Shown: positions 1 to 8,786 of the stretch, one piece after another | How the letters are laid out: each line of letters starts with the position of its first letter | Position numbering within the stretch: the first letter of the stretch is position 1 | From: Pseudomonas sp. Au-Pse12 | GTDB lineage: Bacteria; Pseudomonadota; Gammaproteobacteria; Pseudomonadales; Pseudomonadaceae | DNA length: 64,000 bases | Assembly: GCF_021341665.1 (NCBI RefSeq) | Contig: NZ_JAJTTH010000001.1 | Coordinates: 620,001-684,000 of the forward strand | Direction of reading: 5' to 3' | Notes under the pieces: generated by a model | Seen by the model: the letters and a program-made list of their open reading frames with translations, nothing else | The model's database searches: none | What the model was told of the DNA's origin: nothing | Made by a program: the position numbers and the translations under genes

Positions 1-613
1 CGCTGCCGATCAGCTTCGCCTCGGCCTGGATCAAGCGCTGGGCGGCGGCCTGGGCCACTTCCCAGCGGGTTTCCTCGCTGCGCACCACCAGCACCACGCC
101 GTCCACCTGGGTGGCCAGGGTGAGGATGTCGCCGCTGCTGTAGACCGGGTCGCCGTCGATGATCACGAAGCGATACTCCTCGGCCAGCACCCGCAGCCGT
201 TCACGCAGCAGTTCCGGGGTCAGGCGCTCGGCGTATTGCTGGCGGCGGCCCAGGGGCAGGAAGTCGACATTCAGCGCGTCGCTGTTTTCGATGCACGAGG
301 CCAGGGACGGTGGGGTCTCGGCCAGGGCCAGGTCGAGAAAGCCCGGGCGTTCGTCCAGCGCCAGGCTGCGGGTCAGGCTGCTGTCCGAGAGGCTGGTGTC
401 CACCAGCAGCACCCGGCCGCGGCTGGTGCGCGCCAGTTCATTGGCCATGCTCAGGCTGCTGCGGGTGACACCGCTGTTGCGGTTGGCCGCGGTCAGCAGG
501 ATGACCCGCAGTTCCTGGTCGAGTACGGTCACCGCCAGGTTGCTTTCGCTGGGGCTCTGGATCTTCAGACTGGCAAAGGTTGCTGCCGCCATTTCAACTT
601 GCTCCGTGGCCAT
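1..613 (-). CDS. CpsD/Wzc-like ATPase of polysaccharide synthesis, partial (C-terminus outside window)
   Basis: The 204 visible residues have the layout of a CpsD/CapB or Wzc cytoplasmic domain: a hydrophobic strand before the P-loop (RVILLTAANRN), a Walker A'-type strand (RVLLVDTS) and a Walker B-type strand (FVIIDGD). The P-loop itself is degenerate: where family members carry a GK[ST] motif this protein reads NRNSGVTRSS, with no lysine. ATP binding or tyrosine autophosphorylation is therefore doubtful, and a structural or regulatory role in polymer length control or export is possible. It is the fourth visible gene of the EPS operon and overlaps the sugar transferase by 20 bases. The ATG follows AAGG at good spacing. 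Confidence 0.7.
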   Translation of the reverse strand, partial: MATEQVEMAAATFASLKIQSPSESNLAVTVLDQELRVILLTAANRNSGVTRSSLSMANELARTSRGRVLLVDTSLSDSSLTRSLALDERPGFLDLALAETPPSLASCIENSDALNVDFLPLGRRQQYAERLTPELLRERLRVLAEEYRFVIIDGDPVYSSGDILTLATQVDGVVLVVRSEETRWEVAQAAAQRLIQAEAKLIGS

Positions 614-1346
614 TGAGGACCTTGAAAGGGGTTTTGATCAGGATCTTCAGGTCGAGCCAGGGGCTCTGCTGGAAGATGTACGTCATGTCGAGGGTTACCC
701 GGCCGTCGAAATCCACGTCGCTGCGCCCGGAGACCTGCCACAGGCCGGTGATCCCCGGGTAGATGCTCAGGCGGCCGAGGTGGTGTTCCTTGTAGGTCTG
801 GGCATGGAACGAGGTGGGGCGCGGCCCGACGATGCGCATCTGGCCGAGCACCACGTTGATCAGGTTGGGCAGCTCGTCGAGGCTGGTGCGCCGCAGGAAG
901 CCGCCGATCCCGGTGATCCGCGGGTCACGGTCGATCTTGAAGTCCACCGAGTCCGGGCCGTGCTTGTTCAGGTGGCGCACCGAGTCCTTCAGGGCCTCGG
1001 CGTTGACCACCATGGTGCGGAACTTGTACATGCCGAAGCGCCGGCCACGGAAACCGGTGCGCAGCTGGACGAAGAACACCGGGCCCGGGCTGGTGAGCTT
1101 GATCAGCAGCGCCACGCCCAGCAGCACCGGCGACAGAAGCACCAGCAGCACCAAGGCCAGCAGCGCCGACGTCAGGCGCTTGCTGCGCGACAGGGTCCAG
1201 GGCCGTCCACCGTCGCGGCCGGTGATCCAGCCATGCTGCTGCAGGTCGATGGCGGCCTGGACCTTGCGCCGGAACGGGTCGTTGCGCCGGTCGATGCGCG
1301 CCGCAGCGGGCACCTCGGTGACGGGCGATGAGAGGGGTCTTTGCAT
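594..1346 (-). CDS. Bacterial sugar transferase (undecaprenyl-phosphate sugar phosphotransferase family)
   Basis: This 250-aa protein should start polymer assembly by moving a sugar-1-phosphate from a UDP-sugar to undecaprenyl phosphate at the inner membrane. A cytoplasmic N-terminus of about 55 residues leads to one membrane segment (LLALVLLVLLSPVLLGVALL). The family core follows: SPGPVFFVQ, the basic YKFRTM, then GGFLRRTSLDELPNLINV and GPRP. It is the short WcaJ/EpsE-type form with only the catalytic domain and one helix. It sits 35-60 bases behind the epimerase gene. An in-frame ATG at 1367 would add seven residues; neither start has a strong ribosome site. The sugar transferred cannot be read from the sequence. 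Confidence 0.88.
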   Translation of the reverse strand: MQRPLSSPVTEVPAAARIDRRNDPFRRKVQAAIDLQQHGWITGRDGGRPWTLSRSKRLTSALLALVLLVLLSPVLLGVALLIKLTSPGPVFFVQLRTGFRGRRFGMYKFRTMVVNAEALKDSVRHLNKHGPDSVDFKIDRDPRITGIGGFLRRTSLDELPNLINVVLGQMRIVGPRPTSFHAQTYKEHHLGRLSIYPGITGLWQVSGRSDVDFDGRVTLDMTYIFQQSPWLDLKILIKTPFKVLNGHGAS

Positions 1347-1402
1347 ATCCACCGGGAATACTTCCATGGCAAAAGTTGGGGGGAACGTTCGGCTGTGGCG
1401 GC

Positions 1403-2422
1403 TCAGGACGCCGCGCCCGGGTAGTAGCTCAGGTACCACTGGACGAAATGCCTCAGGCCTTCCTCCAGGGACACCTGGGGGCCGAAACCGGTGAGGTTTT
1501 CCAGGGCACTGACATCCGCGCAGGTGTTGAGCACGTCGCCGGGCTGCAAAGGCAGGTATTCCACCTGGGCCTGGCGGCCGAGGAGCTTCTCCAGGTTCGC
1601 CACGTAGTCCTTGAGTTCCACCGGGCGTTGCCCGCCGATGTTGAACAGGCGCCAGGGCGCCATGCTGGTGGACGGGTCCGGCTGTTCCCGGTCCCACAGC
1701 GGGTCGCGCGCCGGCGGCTTGGCCAGGAGACGCGCCAGGGATTCGACGATGTCGTCGATGTAGGTGAAGTCGCGCTGGTGCATGCCGTAGTTGAACAGCT
1801 TCAGCGGCCGGCCCTGGCTGATCGCATCGGCGAACAGGATCGGCGACATGTCCGGCCGGCCCCAGGGGCCATAGACGGTGAAGAAGCGCAGGCCGGTGGC
1901 GGGTACGCCGAACAGGTGGCTGTAGCTGTGGGCCATCAGCTCGTTGGCTTTCTTGCTGGCCGCGTACAGCGACAGCGGGTGGTCGACGTTGTCGCTGACC
2001 TTGTACGGGGTCTGCTGGTTGGCCCCGTACACCGAACTGGACGAGGCGTAGATCAGGTGCTGCACCGGGTAGCGCCGGCACATCTCCAGCAGGTTAAGGA
2101 AGCCTGTGAGGTTGCTGTCCAGGTAGGCCTTGGGGTTTTCCAGGGAGTAGCGCACCCCGGCCTGGGCGGCGAGGTTGATCACCACCTGGGGCCGGATCTC
2201 GGCGAACAGCCGTTCCAGGCCCTCGCTGTCGGCCAGGTCGAGGCGCTGCAAGGGGAAATGCCCCACTTGCCGTTCCACCCAGCGCACCCGGTCATGCTTG
2301 AGCCGGGGGTCGTAGTAGTCGTTGAAATTATCCAGCCCGGTGACCTGGTGCCCATCCTTGAGCAGACGCAGTGCGGTATGGGCGCCGATGAAACCGGCGG
2401 CCCCGGTGATCAGGATATTCAT
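1403..2422 (-). CDS. UDP-glucuronate 4-epimerase-type NAD-dependent epimerase
   Basis: The 339-aa extended SDR has the dinucleotide-binding TGAAGFIG at residues 6-13, the ASSSSVYG strand with the catalytic serine region, and the YAASK active-site pair. The phrase [10 protein letters not shown] and overall length fit the family that interconverts UDP-glucuronate and UDP-galacturonate. The start ATG overlaps the stop of the upstream UDP-glucose dehydrogenase (ATGA), so translation is probably coupled and UDP-glucuronate would pass directly to this enzyme. A UDP-glucose 4-epimerase activity cannot be excluded, but the dehydrogenase partner argues for uronic acid supply to the exopolysaccharide. 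Confidence 0.85.
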   Translation of the reverse strand: MNILITGAAGFIGAHTALRLLKDGHQVTGLDNFNDYYDPRLKHDRVRWVERQVGHFPLQRLDLADSEGLERLFAEIRPQVVINLAAQAGVRYSLENPKAYLDSNLTGFLNLLEMCRRYPVQHLIYASSSSVYGANQQTPYKVSDNVDHPLSLYAASKKANELMAHSYSHLFGVPATGLRFFTVYGPWGRPDMSPILFADAISQGRPLKLFNYGMHQRDFTYIDDIVESLARLLAKPPARDPLWDREQPDPSTSMAPWRLFNIGGQRPVELKDYVANLEKLLGRQAQVEYLPLQPGDVLNTCADVSALENLTGFGPQVSLEEGLRHFVQWYLSYYPGAAS

Positions 2423-3789
2423 GCGCTGAGCGCCTCCGGTACACGGTAGGGCAGGCCGATGCTCAGGTAGTGCAGTCCGGCATCCGCTGCCTGTTGCGGG
2501 TTGTAGAGGTTGCGGCCGTCGACCACCAGGCGGTCCTTGAGGGTCTCGCGCAACAGCTTGAAGTCGACCACGCGAAAGGCCTTCCACTCGGTGCAGATCA
2601 CCAGGGCATCAGCGCCTTGCAGGGTGTCGTCGCGGGTGGCGCACAGGTGCAGGTCGTCGCGGTAGCCGTACAGGCGCCGGCATTCGGTCATGGCTTCCGG
2701 GTCATAGGCCTGGACCTTGGCCCCGGCGTCCCACAGCGACTGCATCAGGTAGCGGCTGGTGGCCTCGCGCATGTCGTCGGTGTTGGGCTTGAAGGCCAGG
2801 CCCCAGAGCGCGATGACCTTGCCCTGGAGGTCGCCGCCCAGGTGCGCCTTGAGCTTGCGAAACAGCACATGGCGCTGCTGTTCGTTGACGTCGCGCACGG
2901 TCTTGAGCATGTGCGGCTCCAGCCCGTGGCTTTCGGCGGTGTGGATCAGCGCCCGCAGGTCCTTGGGGAAGCACGAACCGCCGAAGCCGGCGCCCGGGTA
3001 GATGAAGTGGTAGCCGATGCGCGGGTCGGCGCCGATGCCCTTGCGCACCGCGTTGATGTCCACCCCCAGGCGTTCCGCCAGGTTGGCCATCTCGTTCATG
3101 AAGCTGATACGCGTGGCGAGCATCGCGTTGGCCGCGTACTTGACCAGCTCGGCGCTGCGGTTGTCCATGAACATCAGGCGGTCATGGTTGTGGTTGAACG
3201 GGGCGTACAGCTCGCTCAACTGCTGGCGGGGCAGGTCGTCGACGCAACCGACGATGATCCGGTCCGGGCGCATGCAGTCGGCCACCGCCGAGCCTTCCTT
3301 GAGGAATTCCGGGTTGGACACCACATGCACCCGCAGCTCGGATTTGCCCAGGTCGGCCAATTGCTCGGAGACGGTCTCGATCACCAGGTCGGCGGTGCCC
3401 ACCGGGACCGTGGATTTGATCACCAGGGTCTTGTCGCTGAACATCAGGCAGGCAATGTTGCGCGCCACCGCCAGCACATGGTCCAGGTCGGCGGAGCCGT
3501 CTTCGTTGGAGGGGGTGCCGACCGCGATGAAAATCACCTGGCCATGGCCCACCGCGTCACTGGCCTGGGTGGTGAAGTGCAGGCGGCCGGCCTTTTGATT
3601 CTCTTCGATCAGGGTCGCCAGACCCGGCTCGTGAATCGGCGGAATAGAACGTTGCAGCTGGGCTATCTTGTGGCTGTCGATATCGACACAGACCACGTTA
3701 TGCCCGACATCGGCCAGGGCAACTGCTTGCACCAGGCCAACATAGCCAGTACCAAAAACGCTGACTTCCAAGGGAACGACCTCGTCCAT
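2419..3789 (-). CDS. UDP-glucose 6-dehydrogenase (exopolysaccharide operon copy)
   Basis: The enzyme oxidises UDP-glucose to UDP-glucuronate with two NAD+. Visible features are the Rossmann GTGYVGLVQ, the [11 protein letters not shown] and KYAANAMLA segments, and the catalytic cysteine in GGSCFPKD. Length is 456 aa from the ATG at 3789. That ATG has no ribosome site, while a TTG at 3771 follows GGACGAGG with eight bases between and gives a protein starting directly at the Rossmann strand, as in other Ugd proteins. The TTG may be the real start. It is the first gene of the EPS operon. A second, different copy lies at 29088-30452 in the arn operon. Confidence 0.92.
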   Translation of the reverse strand: MDEVVPLEVSVFGTGYVGLVQAVALADVGHNVVCVDIDSHKIAQLQRSIPPIHEPGLATLIEENQKAGRLHFTTQASDAVGHGQVIFIAVGTPSNEDGSADLDHVLAVARNIACLMFSDKTLVIKSTVPVGTADLVIETVSEQLADLGKSELRVHVVSNPEFLKEGSAVADCMRPDRIIVGCVDDLPRQQLSELYAPFNHNHDRLMFMDNRSAELVKYAANAMLATRISFMNEMANLAERLGVDINAVRKGIGADPRIGYHFIYPGAGFGGSCFPKDLRALIHTAESHGLEPHMLKTVRDVNEQQRHVLFRKLKAHLGGDLQGKVIALWGLAFKPNTDDMREATSRYLMQSLWDAGAKVQAYDPEAMTECRRLYGYRDDLHLCATRDDTLQGADALVICTEWKAFRVVDFKLLRETLKDRLVVDGRNLYNPQQAADAGLHYLSIGLPYRVPEALSA

Positions 3790-3985
3790 GATGAGTGTTG
3801 GGTGAGGGTGATACCCACCTTCTGAAAAAGGCGTATGGCACATTGCCGCTATCACGCTCTTTTTTTGACACTACCATAACAAAGAGTCGTTTAATTGACG
3901 TTTTGCTGTGCTGCATAAATGACAGCGCTGTTTTATTTAATTTTCGATACAGATAAATATCTTATAAATCAGTAAGTTAAGATCA

Positions 3986-4005
3986 TTCATGATGACCATC
4001 ATGAA
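3986..4005. promoter_or_regulatory. Perfect 8-bp inverted repeat, possible operator
   Basis: The sequence reads TTCATGAT-GACC-ATCATGAA, two perfect 8-base arms around four bases. It lies about 200 bases upstream of the EPS dehydrogenase start and about 410 bases upstream of the porin start. The geometry suits a dimeric regulator. No adjacent regulator gene identifies the protein. Confidence 0.4.
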
Positions 4006-4313
4006 AAGCGTCAATTACTTGCTGGTTCATCGAAAATTTTCAAAATATCCGACGAACGGTATGTTGTTTTGACTAAAATCTGATGTTCTTTTGACATTAG
4101 CTGCTACCTGACGGTCGATATCAGCGCGGCAACTGATCGAGTGGACAGGTTTTTTGACGCTTTGGGACGCGGTAAAAATTGGCGAAATTGATCGGTTTTT
4201 TAAGCAATCTGCCAGAGGGGAGCGCACCGGGCCGTCGCTGATCGGTGTGCGGCGGTGTCAGACTAAAGTCGGGTTGGGCGCGCCTGGGCCATCTGCCATC
4301 ATTTCCGGTCTTC

Positions 4314-4328
4314 ATTGATTCAATCAAT
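4314..4328. promoter_or_regulatory. 15-bp palindrome upstream of the porin
   Basis: ATTGATT-C-AATCAAT has perfect 7-base arms around one base, about 88 bases before the porin ATG, a position suited to an operator near the promoter. The function is inferred from position and symmetry only. Confidence 0.35.
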
Positions 4329-4415
4329 TCAACTGGCGACAAAAAATTCGCTGGATGAATTTCACCTGGGTCTTTTCTTTACCTCGCGTCACTGATTTTC
4401 TGCTGGAGCCTGTTC

Positions 4416-5717
4416 ATGCGTCCCCCTTTCCCTTTACTCAATCCGTGCCCGCTGCTGGGCCTCGGAGCTGCCGTGCTATGCGCGGGTTTTGCCCCTCTGG
4501 CGAATGCTGCGGGCTTTTTCGAGGACAGCAGCGCCAAGCTCGAATCACGCACGATCTACTTCAACCGGGATTTTCGTGACGGCCATACCAGCACCGAGCA
4601 GGGCGCTTCCAGGCGCGAAGAGTCGGCTCAGGGTTTTATCCTCAACCTGCAGTCGGGCTACACCGAAGGCACCGTGGGGTTTGGCCTGGATGCCCTGGGC
4701 ATGCTCGGGATCAAGCTCGACTCCAGCCCTGACCGCAGTAACAGCGGCCTGCTGCCGTCCAGCGGGCACGACCCGCGGGGCTCGGCGGACCAGTACGCCA
4801 AGCTGGGCCTGACCGCCAAGGTCCGGGTCTCGCAGACCGTGTTCAAGTACGGCGCGCAACTGCCGGACCTGCCGCTGCTCAAGTACAACGACGGGCGCTT
4901 GCTGCCAACCATGTTCAACGGTGCGGTGCTGACCTCCAGGGAGGTCAAGGACCTGACCCTGACCGCCGCCCGGTTGAACCGCTACACCGCCCGGGATTCC
5001 ACCGATGCCCAGGACATCCGCGTGCACTGCAAGAACAAGCGCTATGCGTGCAACACCACGGCGGATCATTTCGACACCTATGGCCTGGACTACAAATTCA
5101 ACGATCGGCTGACCGGCCAGTACCACTACGCCGAGCTGGAAGACATCTACCGTCAGCATTTTGTCGGCCTGCTGGCCAACCAGCCCCTGGGTCCAGGCGT
5201 GCTCAAGGGTGACCTGCGCCTGCTCAAGAGTGCCGACACCGGCGCCGAGCGCGCCGGCGGCATCGACAACCGCGCCCTGAGTACCATGCTCGGCTACAGC
5301 CTGAGCGGCCACACCGTGAGCGCCGGCTGGCAGCGCATGTATGGCGACAACTCGATGCCCTACCTGGATGGCAGCAACCCGTACCTGGTGAACTACGTGC
5401 AGGTCAACGACTTCGCGGCGATCCAGGAGCGCTCCTGGCAACTGCGTTATGACTACGACTTCAAGGCCGTCGGCCTCAATGGCCTGAGCTTCCTGACCCG
5501 CTACGTCAGCGGTGACCACATCAAGGTGCCGGGCAGCTTGCGTGAAGGTCGCGAATGGGAACGCGACAGCGAACTCAAGTACGTGGTCCAGAGCGGCACC
5601 TTCAAGGACGTCAGCCTGCGCTTGCGCAACGCCACCTATCGCAGCAACTACCAGAAGATTGCCCGCGACATGGACGAGACGCGGTTGATCGTCAGCTACA
5701 ACTTCTCGTTGCTCTGA
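4416..5717 (+). CDS. OprD-family outer-membrane porin
   Basis: The 433-aa precursor has a signal peptide ending near ANA-AGFFED. Mature sequence then shows the OprD-family start (DSSAKLESRTIYFNRDF) and alternating beta-barrel strands. Typical family stretches include KYGAQLPDLPLLKYNDGR, DYKFNDRLTGQYHYAEL and NGLSFLTRYVSGDHI. The end, RLIVSYNFSLL, is barrel-like. OprD porins pass specific small solutes (basic amino acids, peptides, aromatic or organic acids); the substrate here is not evident. A short extracellular loop with a cysteine pair (CKNKRYAC) is visible near residues 205-212. The gene stands alone, divergent from the EPS operon. Confidence 0.92.
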   Translation: MRPPFPLLNPCPLLGLGAAVLCAGFAPLANAAGFFEDSSAKLESRTIYFNRDFRDGHTSTEQGASRREESAQGFILNLQSGYTEGTVGFGLDALGMLGIKLDSSPDRSNSGLLPSSGHDPRGSADQYAKLGLTAKVRVSQTVFKYGAQLPDLPLLKYNDGRLLPTMFNGAVLTSREVKDLTLTAARLNRYTARDSTDAQDIRVHCKNKRYACNTTADHFDTYGLDYKFNDRLTGQYHYAELEDIYRQHFVGLLANQPLGPGVLKGDLRLLKSADTGAERAGGIDNRALSTMLGYSLSGHTVSAGWQRMYGDNSMPYLDGSNPYLVNYVQVNDFAAIQERSWQLRYDYDFKAVGLNGLSFLTRYVSGDHIKVPGSLREGREWERDSELKYVVQSGTFKDVSLRLRNATYRSNYQKIARDMDETRLIVSYNFSLL

Positions 5718-5741
5718 CCCCGGCCGGGCCGCCCAGCCCCC

Positions 5742-5800
5742 TTGTTGCTTGACTCGTAGTTGTTGCTTGACTCCTACGCAGCCTGCGGCAGCGGCCACAG
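5742..5800. repeat. 18-bp tandem duplication followed by REP-like sequence
   Basis: TTGTTGCTTGACTCGTAG (5742-5759) is followed at once by TTGTTGCTTGACTCCTAC (5760-5777), 16 of 18 bases identical. The second copy runs into CGCAGCCTGCGGCAGCGG, which resembles the short interspersed repeats common in fluorescent pseudomonads. It lies between the porin stop and the AraC gene. Confidence 0.5.
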
Positions 5801-5925
5801 GCGCGTGGCCGGGCGGACCTGTAGCGGTTTGCGCCGCGGCAACTGGGCCAAAGTCGACTGGATTTTTCCCGTTCACTGCCTAAGATGGCCGTCCTGTCTC
5901 CCTGTTCTGGAAGCCGTTGGCCGCG

Positions 5926-6942
5926 ATGTCGGAAAAAGACACCATCTCCATGCAACTGGTGCGCGAGGCGTTGCTGCAAAGCTGCGCCCCGGGCGCCGCC
6001 AGCGATGAAGTGCTGCACAAGGTCGGTATCGATCCAACGCTCTTGCAGCAGGCCTCGGCGCGGGTTCCGGCCGGTGCCTATGCGCGGCTCTGGCGCTTGC
6101 TGGCCCGGCGCCTGGACGATGAATTCTTCGGCATGGACCCACGCCGGCTGAAATCCGGCAGCCTGGCCTTTCTCTGTCGCTCGGCCATGGCCCAGCCGAC
6201 CCTGGCCAGCGGGCTGGATTCGCTGCTGGGCTTTCTCTCGTTGATGTTCGAGCGCCTGCCGGCGCAGCTGGTGCGCCAGCAGAGTCTGGCGGAAATCGTT
6301 CTGCTGGAGGATGAGCACGAGCCGGGCCGGGCCTTCACCTACTTCACCTACTGGATGATCGTCCATGGCGTGGCCTGCTGGCTGGCGGGGCGGCGGATTC
6401 CGATCCTGGCGATCGAGCTGCGCTGCCCGCAGCCGCATTTCTGTGACGACTACCGGGTGATGTTCTCCGACAACCTGCGCTTTGCCCGGCCGCGCACGCG
6501 AATGATCATCGCCGCCGACTGCCTGGACCTGCCGATCAAGCGCAGCGAGGAAGAGCTCAAGCGCTTTCTGGCCCATGCCCCGGCCAACATCCTGGTCAAG
6601 TACCGCGACCCGCAAAGCCTGGCCAGCCGCATCAAGCAGCAGTTGCGGCAATTGCCCGGCGAGCAGTGGCCGGAGAGCGAAAGCCTGGCCCAGAGCCTGT
6701 GCATGTCCGCTTCGACCCTGCGCCGGCGCCTGGCCGAAGAAGGCCAGAGCTACCAGGCGCTCAAGGACGGCGTGCGCAAGGAGCTGGCGATTGTCTGGCT
6801 GGCCGAGCCGCAGATCAGCTTTGCCGAAATTGCCGGGCGCCTGGGGTTTGCCGACACCAGCTCGTTCTACAAGGCCTTTCGCAAGTGGTCCGGTTCCAAC
6901 CCCGGGCATTACCGCAGCCTGATCCTCAACGACCCGCAATAA
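5926..6942 (+). CDS. AraC-family regulator with N-terminal arabinose-binding-type domain
   Basis: The 338-aa protein carries a ligand-binding N-terminal domain of about 200 residues of the type found in OruR/ArgR-like and related Pseudomonas regulators. The C-terminal AraC helix-turn-helix pair shows in SMSASTLRRRLAEEG and in the second-helix signature FADTSSFYKAFRKWSG. It reads toward the acyl-CoA catabolic operon and is its likely activator, probably sensing an acyl or acyl-CoA inducer. The ATG at 5926 is preferred over an in-frame TTG at 5917, which lies only three bases from the GGAAG ribosome site. Confidence 0.85.
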   Translation: MSEKDTISMQLVREALLQSCAPGAASDEVLHKVGIDPTLLQQASARVPAGAYARLWRLLARRLDDEFFGMDPRRLKSGSLAFLCRSAMAQPTLASGLDSLLGFLSLMFERLPAQLVRQQSLAEIVLLEDEHEPGRAFTYFTYWMIVHGVACWLAGRRIPILAIELRCPQPHFCDDYRVMFSDNLRFARPRTRMIIAADCLDLPIKRSEEELKRFLAHAPANILVKYRDPQSLASRIKQQLRQLPGEQWPESESLAQSLCMSASTLRRRLAEEGQSYQALKDGVRKELAIVWLAEPQISFAEIAGRLGFADTSSFYKAFRKWSGSNPGHYRSLILNDPQ

Positions 6943-6956
6943 CCCAGCATCCCCGT

Positions 6957-6995
6957 GGGTACCTGCTTGCTGGCGAAGAGGCCGGCTCTTGGCCA
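6957..6995. repeat. Possible degenerate REP-like sequence
   Basis: The stretch GTGGGTACCTGCTTGCTGGC followed by GAAGAGGCCGGCTC resembles a degraded Pseudomonas REP unit (consensus type GTGGGAGCTGGCTTGCCAGC). It lies between the AraC gene and the ligase gene and is only a partial match. Confidence 0.35.
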
Positions 6996-7110
6996 AACCG
7001 GTCACGCAACTTGATAGCTTTGACCATTGTCCCGCGAGGGCTCTGGCGCCAGTATTTCCCTGATTTTCATGAGGTTCCCATCCTAATAAGAACAGTGAGG
7101 GATTCTGGCA

Positions 7111-8775
7111 ATGCGCAACTACCTGTCCGCTACCAACGATTTCAACTATCAGCACACCGTGGATGCCGCCCTGGCGGGTTCGCTGTCGGCCCTCAATGCC
7201 TGTGTCGAATGCTGCGACCGACACGCATTGCCCGGGCGCATCGCTCTGTTCTGGGAGGGCCGCGACGGTAGCAGCGCCACCTACACCTTCACCGAATTGC
7301 AGGACAAGGCCGCGCGCCTGGCCAATTTCTTCCTGGCCCAGGGGGTAGGCAAGGGCGACAAGGTCGCCGGATTGCTGCCGCGCAATGTCGAATTGCTGAT
7401 CACGGTACTGGCCACCTGGCGCATTGGCGCGGTGTACCAGCCGCTGTTCACCGCCTTTGGCCCCAAGGCCATCGAGCATCGCCTCAACAGTTCAAAGGCC
7501 AAGCTGGTGATCAGCGACGCGGTGAACCGGCCGAAGCTGGCGGAAGTCGCCGAGTGCCCGACCATCGTCACGGTCGCGGCGGCCAAAGGGCAGGGCATCG
7601 TGCGCGGCGATTTCAGTTTCTGGGCCGAGCTGGAACAGTACCCGGCCCAGTGCGAACCGGTGCTGCTGACCGGCGAAGACCCGTTCCTGCTGATGTTCAC
7701 CTCGGGCACCACCGGCCCGTCGAAAGCCCTGGAAGTGCCGCTCAAGGCGATTGTCGCGTTCCAGAGCTACACCCGCGACGCCGTGGACCTGCGCCCCGAG
7801 GATGCTTTCTGGAACGTCGCCGACCCGGGCTGGGCCTATGGCATCTATTTCGGCGTCACCGGGCCGCTGGGCCTGGGGCACCCGATCACGTTCTACGATG
7901 GCCCCTTCACCCTGGAAAGTACCTGCCGGGTGATCAACAAGTACGGCATCACCAACCTCACTGGCTCGCCTACGGCCTACCGCCTGCTGATCGCCGGCGG
8001 CGACCAGTTCGCCCGTTCGATCAAGGGCCGCCTGCGCATCGTCAGCAGCGCCGGCGAGCCGCTGAACCCGGAAGTCATCCGCTGGTTCGCCGAGCAGCTG
8101 GACGTGGTGATCCACGATCATTACGGCCAGACCGAGCTCGGCATGGTGCTGTGCAACCACCATGGCCTGGAGCATCCGGTGCATGTCGGCGCCGCCGGTT
8201 TTGCCTCGCCCGGCCACCGCATCGTGGTGCTGGACGAGGAGTACCGCGAGCTGGGAGTCGGCCAGCCGGGGATCCTGGCCATCGACCGCCGCCAGTCACC
8301 GATGTGCTGGTTCGCCGGTTACGCCGGGGTGCCGACCAAGGCCTTCGTCGGCGACTACTACCTCAGCGGCGACACCGTCGAGCTGAACCAGGACGGCAGC
8401 ATCAGTTTCGTCGGGCGCAGCGACGATGTGATCACCACGTCCGGCTACCGGGTCGGCCCCTTCGATGTGGAAAGTGCCTTGATCGAACACCCGGCGGTGG
8501 TCGAAGCCGCGGTGGTGGGCAAGCCCGATCCGGAGCGCACCGAGCTGGTCAAGGCATTCGTGGTGCTCAGCGAGCAGTACCGCGCCACCCCGGAGTTGGC
8601 CGAGGAGCTGCGCCAACATGTGCGCAAGCGCCTGGCGGCCCATTCCTACCCCCGTGAAATCGAATTTGTCAGTGATTTGCCCAAGACCCCCAGCGGCAAA
8701 TTGCAGCGCTTTATCTTGCGCAACCAGGAAATCGCCAAGGCTCAAGAGGCCGCGGCGTCAACAGCTACCGCATGA
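7111..8775 (+). CDS. AMP-dependent acyl-CoA synthetase
   Basis: The 554-aa ANL-family ligase activates a carboxylic acid to its CoA thioester through an acyl-adenylate. The P-loop is FTSGTTGPSK (family form TSGTTG.PK). The adenylate-binding HDHYGQTELGM, the YLSGDT hinge region and the C-terminal catalytic lysine in KTPSGKLQR are present. It opens an operon of five genes with gaps of 11-20 bases. The other members oxidise short or branched acyl-CoA, so the substrate is probably a short- or medium-chain, perhaps methyl-branched, acid. GAGGGA lies upstream of the ATG. Confidence 0.9.
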   Translation: MRNYLSATNDFNYQHTVDAALAGSLSALNACVECCDRHALPGRIALFWEGRDGSSATYTFTELQDKAARLANFFLAQGVGKGDKVAGLLPRNVELLITVLATWRIGAVYQPLFTAFGPKAIEHRLNSSKAKLVISDAVNRPKLAEVAECPTIVTVAAAKGQGIVRGDFSFWAELEQYPAQCEPVLLTGEDPFLLMFTSGTTGPSKALEVPLKAIVAFQSYTRDAVDLRPEDAFWNVADPGWAYGIYFGVTGPLGLGHPITFYDGPFTLESTCRVINKYGITNLTGSPTAYRLLIAGGDQFARSIKGRLRIVSSAGEPLNPEVIRWFAEQLDVVIHDHYGQTELGMVLCNHHGLEHPVHVGAAGFASPGHRIVVLDEEYRELGVGQPGILAIDRRQSPMCWFAGYAGVPTKAFVGDYYLSGDTVELNQDGSISFVGRSDDVITTSGYRVGPFDVESALIEHPAVVEAAVVGKPDPERTELVKAFVVLSEQYRATPELAEELRQHVRKRLAAHSYPREIEFVSDLPKTPSGKLQRFILRNQEIAKAQEAAASTATA

Positions 8776-8786
8776 ACAGGATTTGA

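Larger units (their letters stand above)
3790..4415. promoter_or_regulatory. AT-rich divergent region between EPS operon and porin gene
   Basis: No gene is supported in these roughly 600 bases, which are clearly richer in A+T than both flanks. They should hold the promoters for the minus-strand EPS operon and the plus-strand porin. TTGACA at 4091-4096 is a possible -35 element for the porin, but the matching -10 (TCGATA, 18 bases on) is poor. Two palindromes are listed separately (3986-4005 and 4314-4328). Small open frames here have no ribosome sites and no recognisable products. Confidence 0.5.

Noticed and set aside
7020-7110. Possible sigma-54 promoter before the ligase gene
   Set aside because: TGGCGCC is present but the TTGC -12 element at the right spacing is absent.
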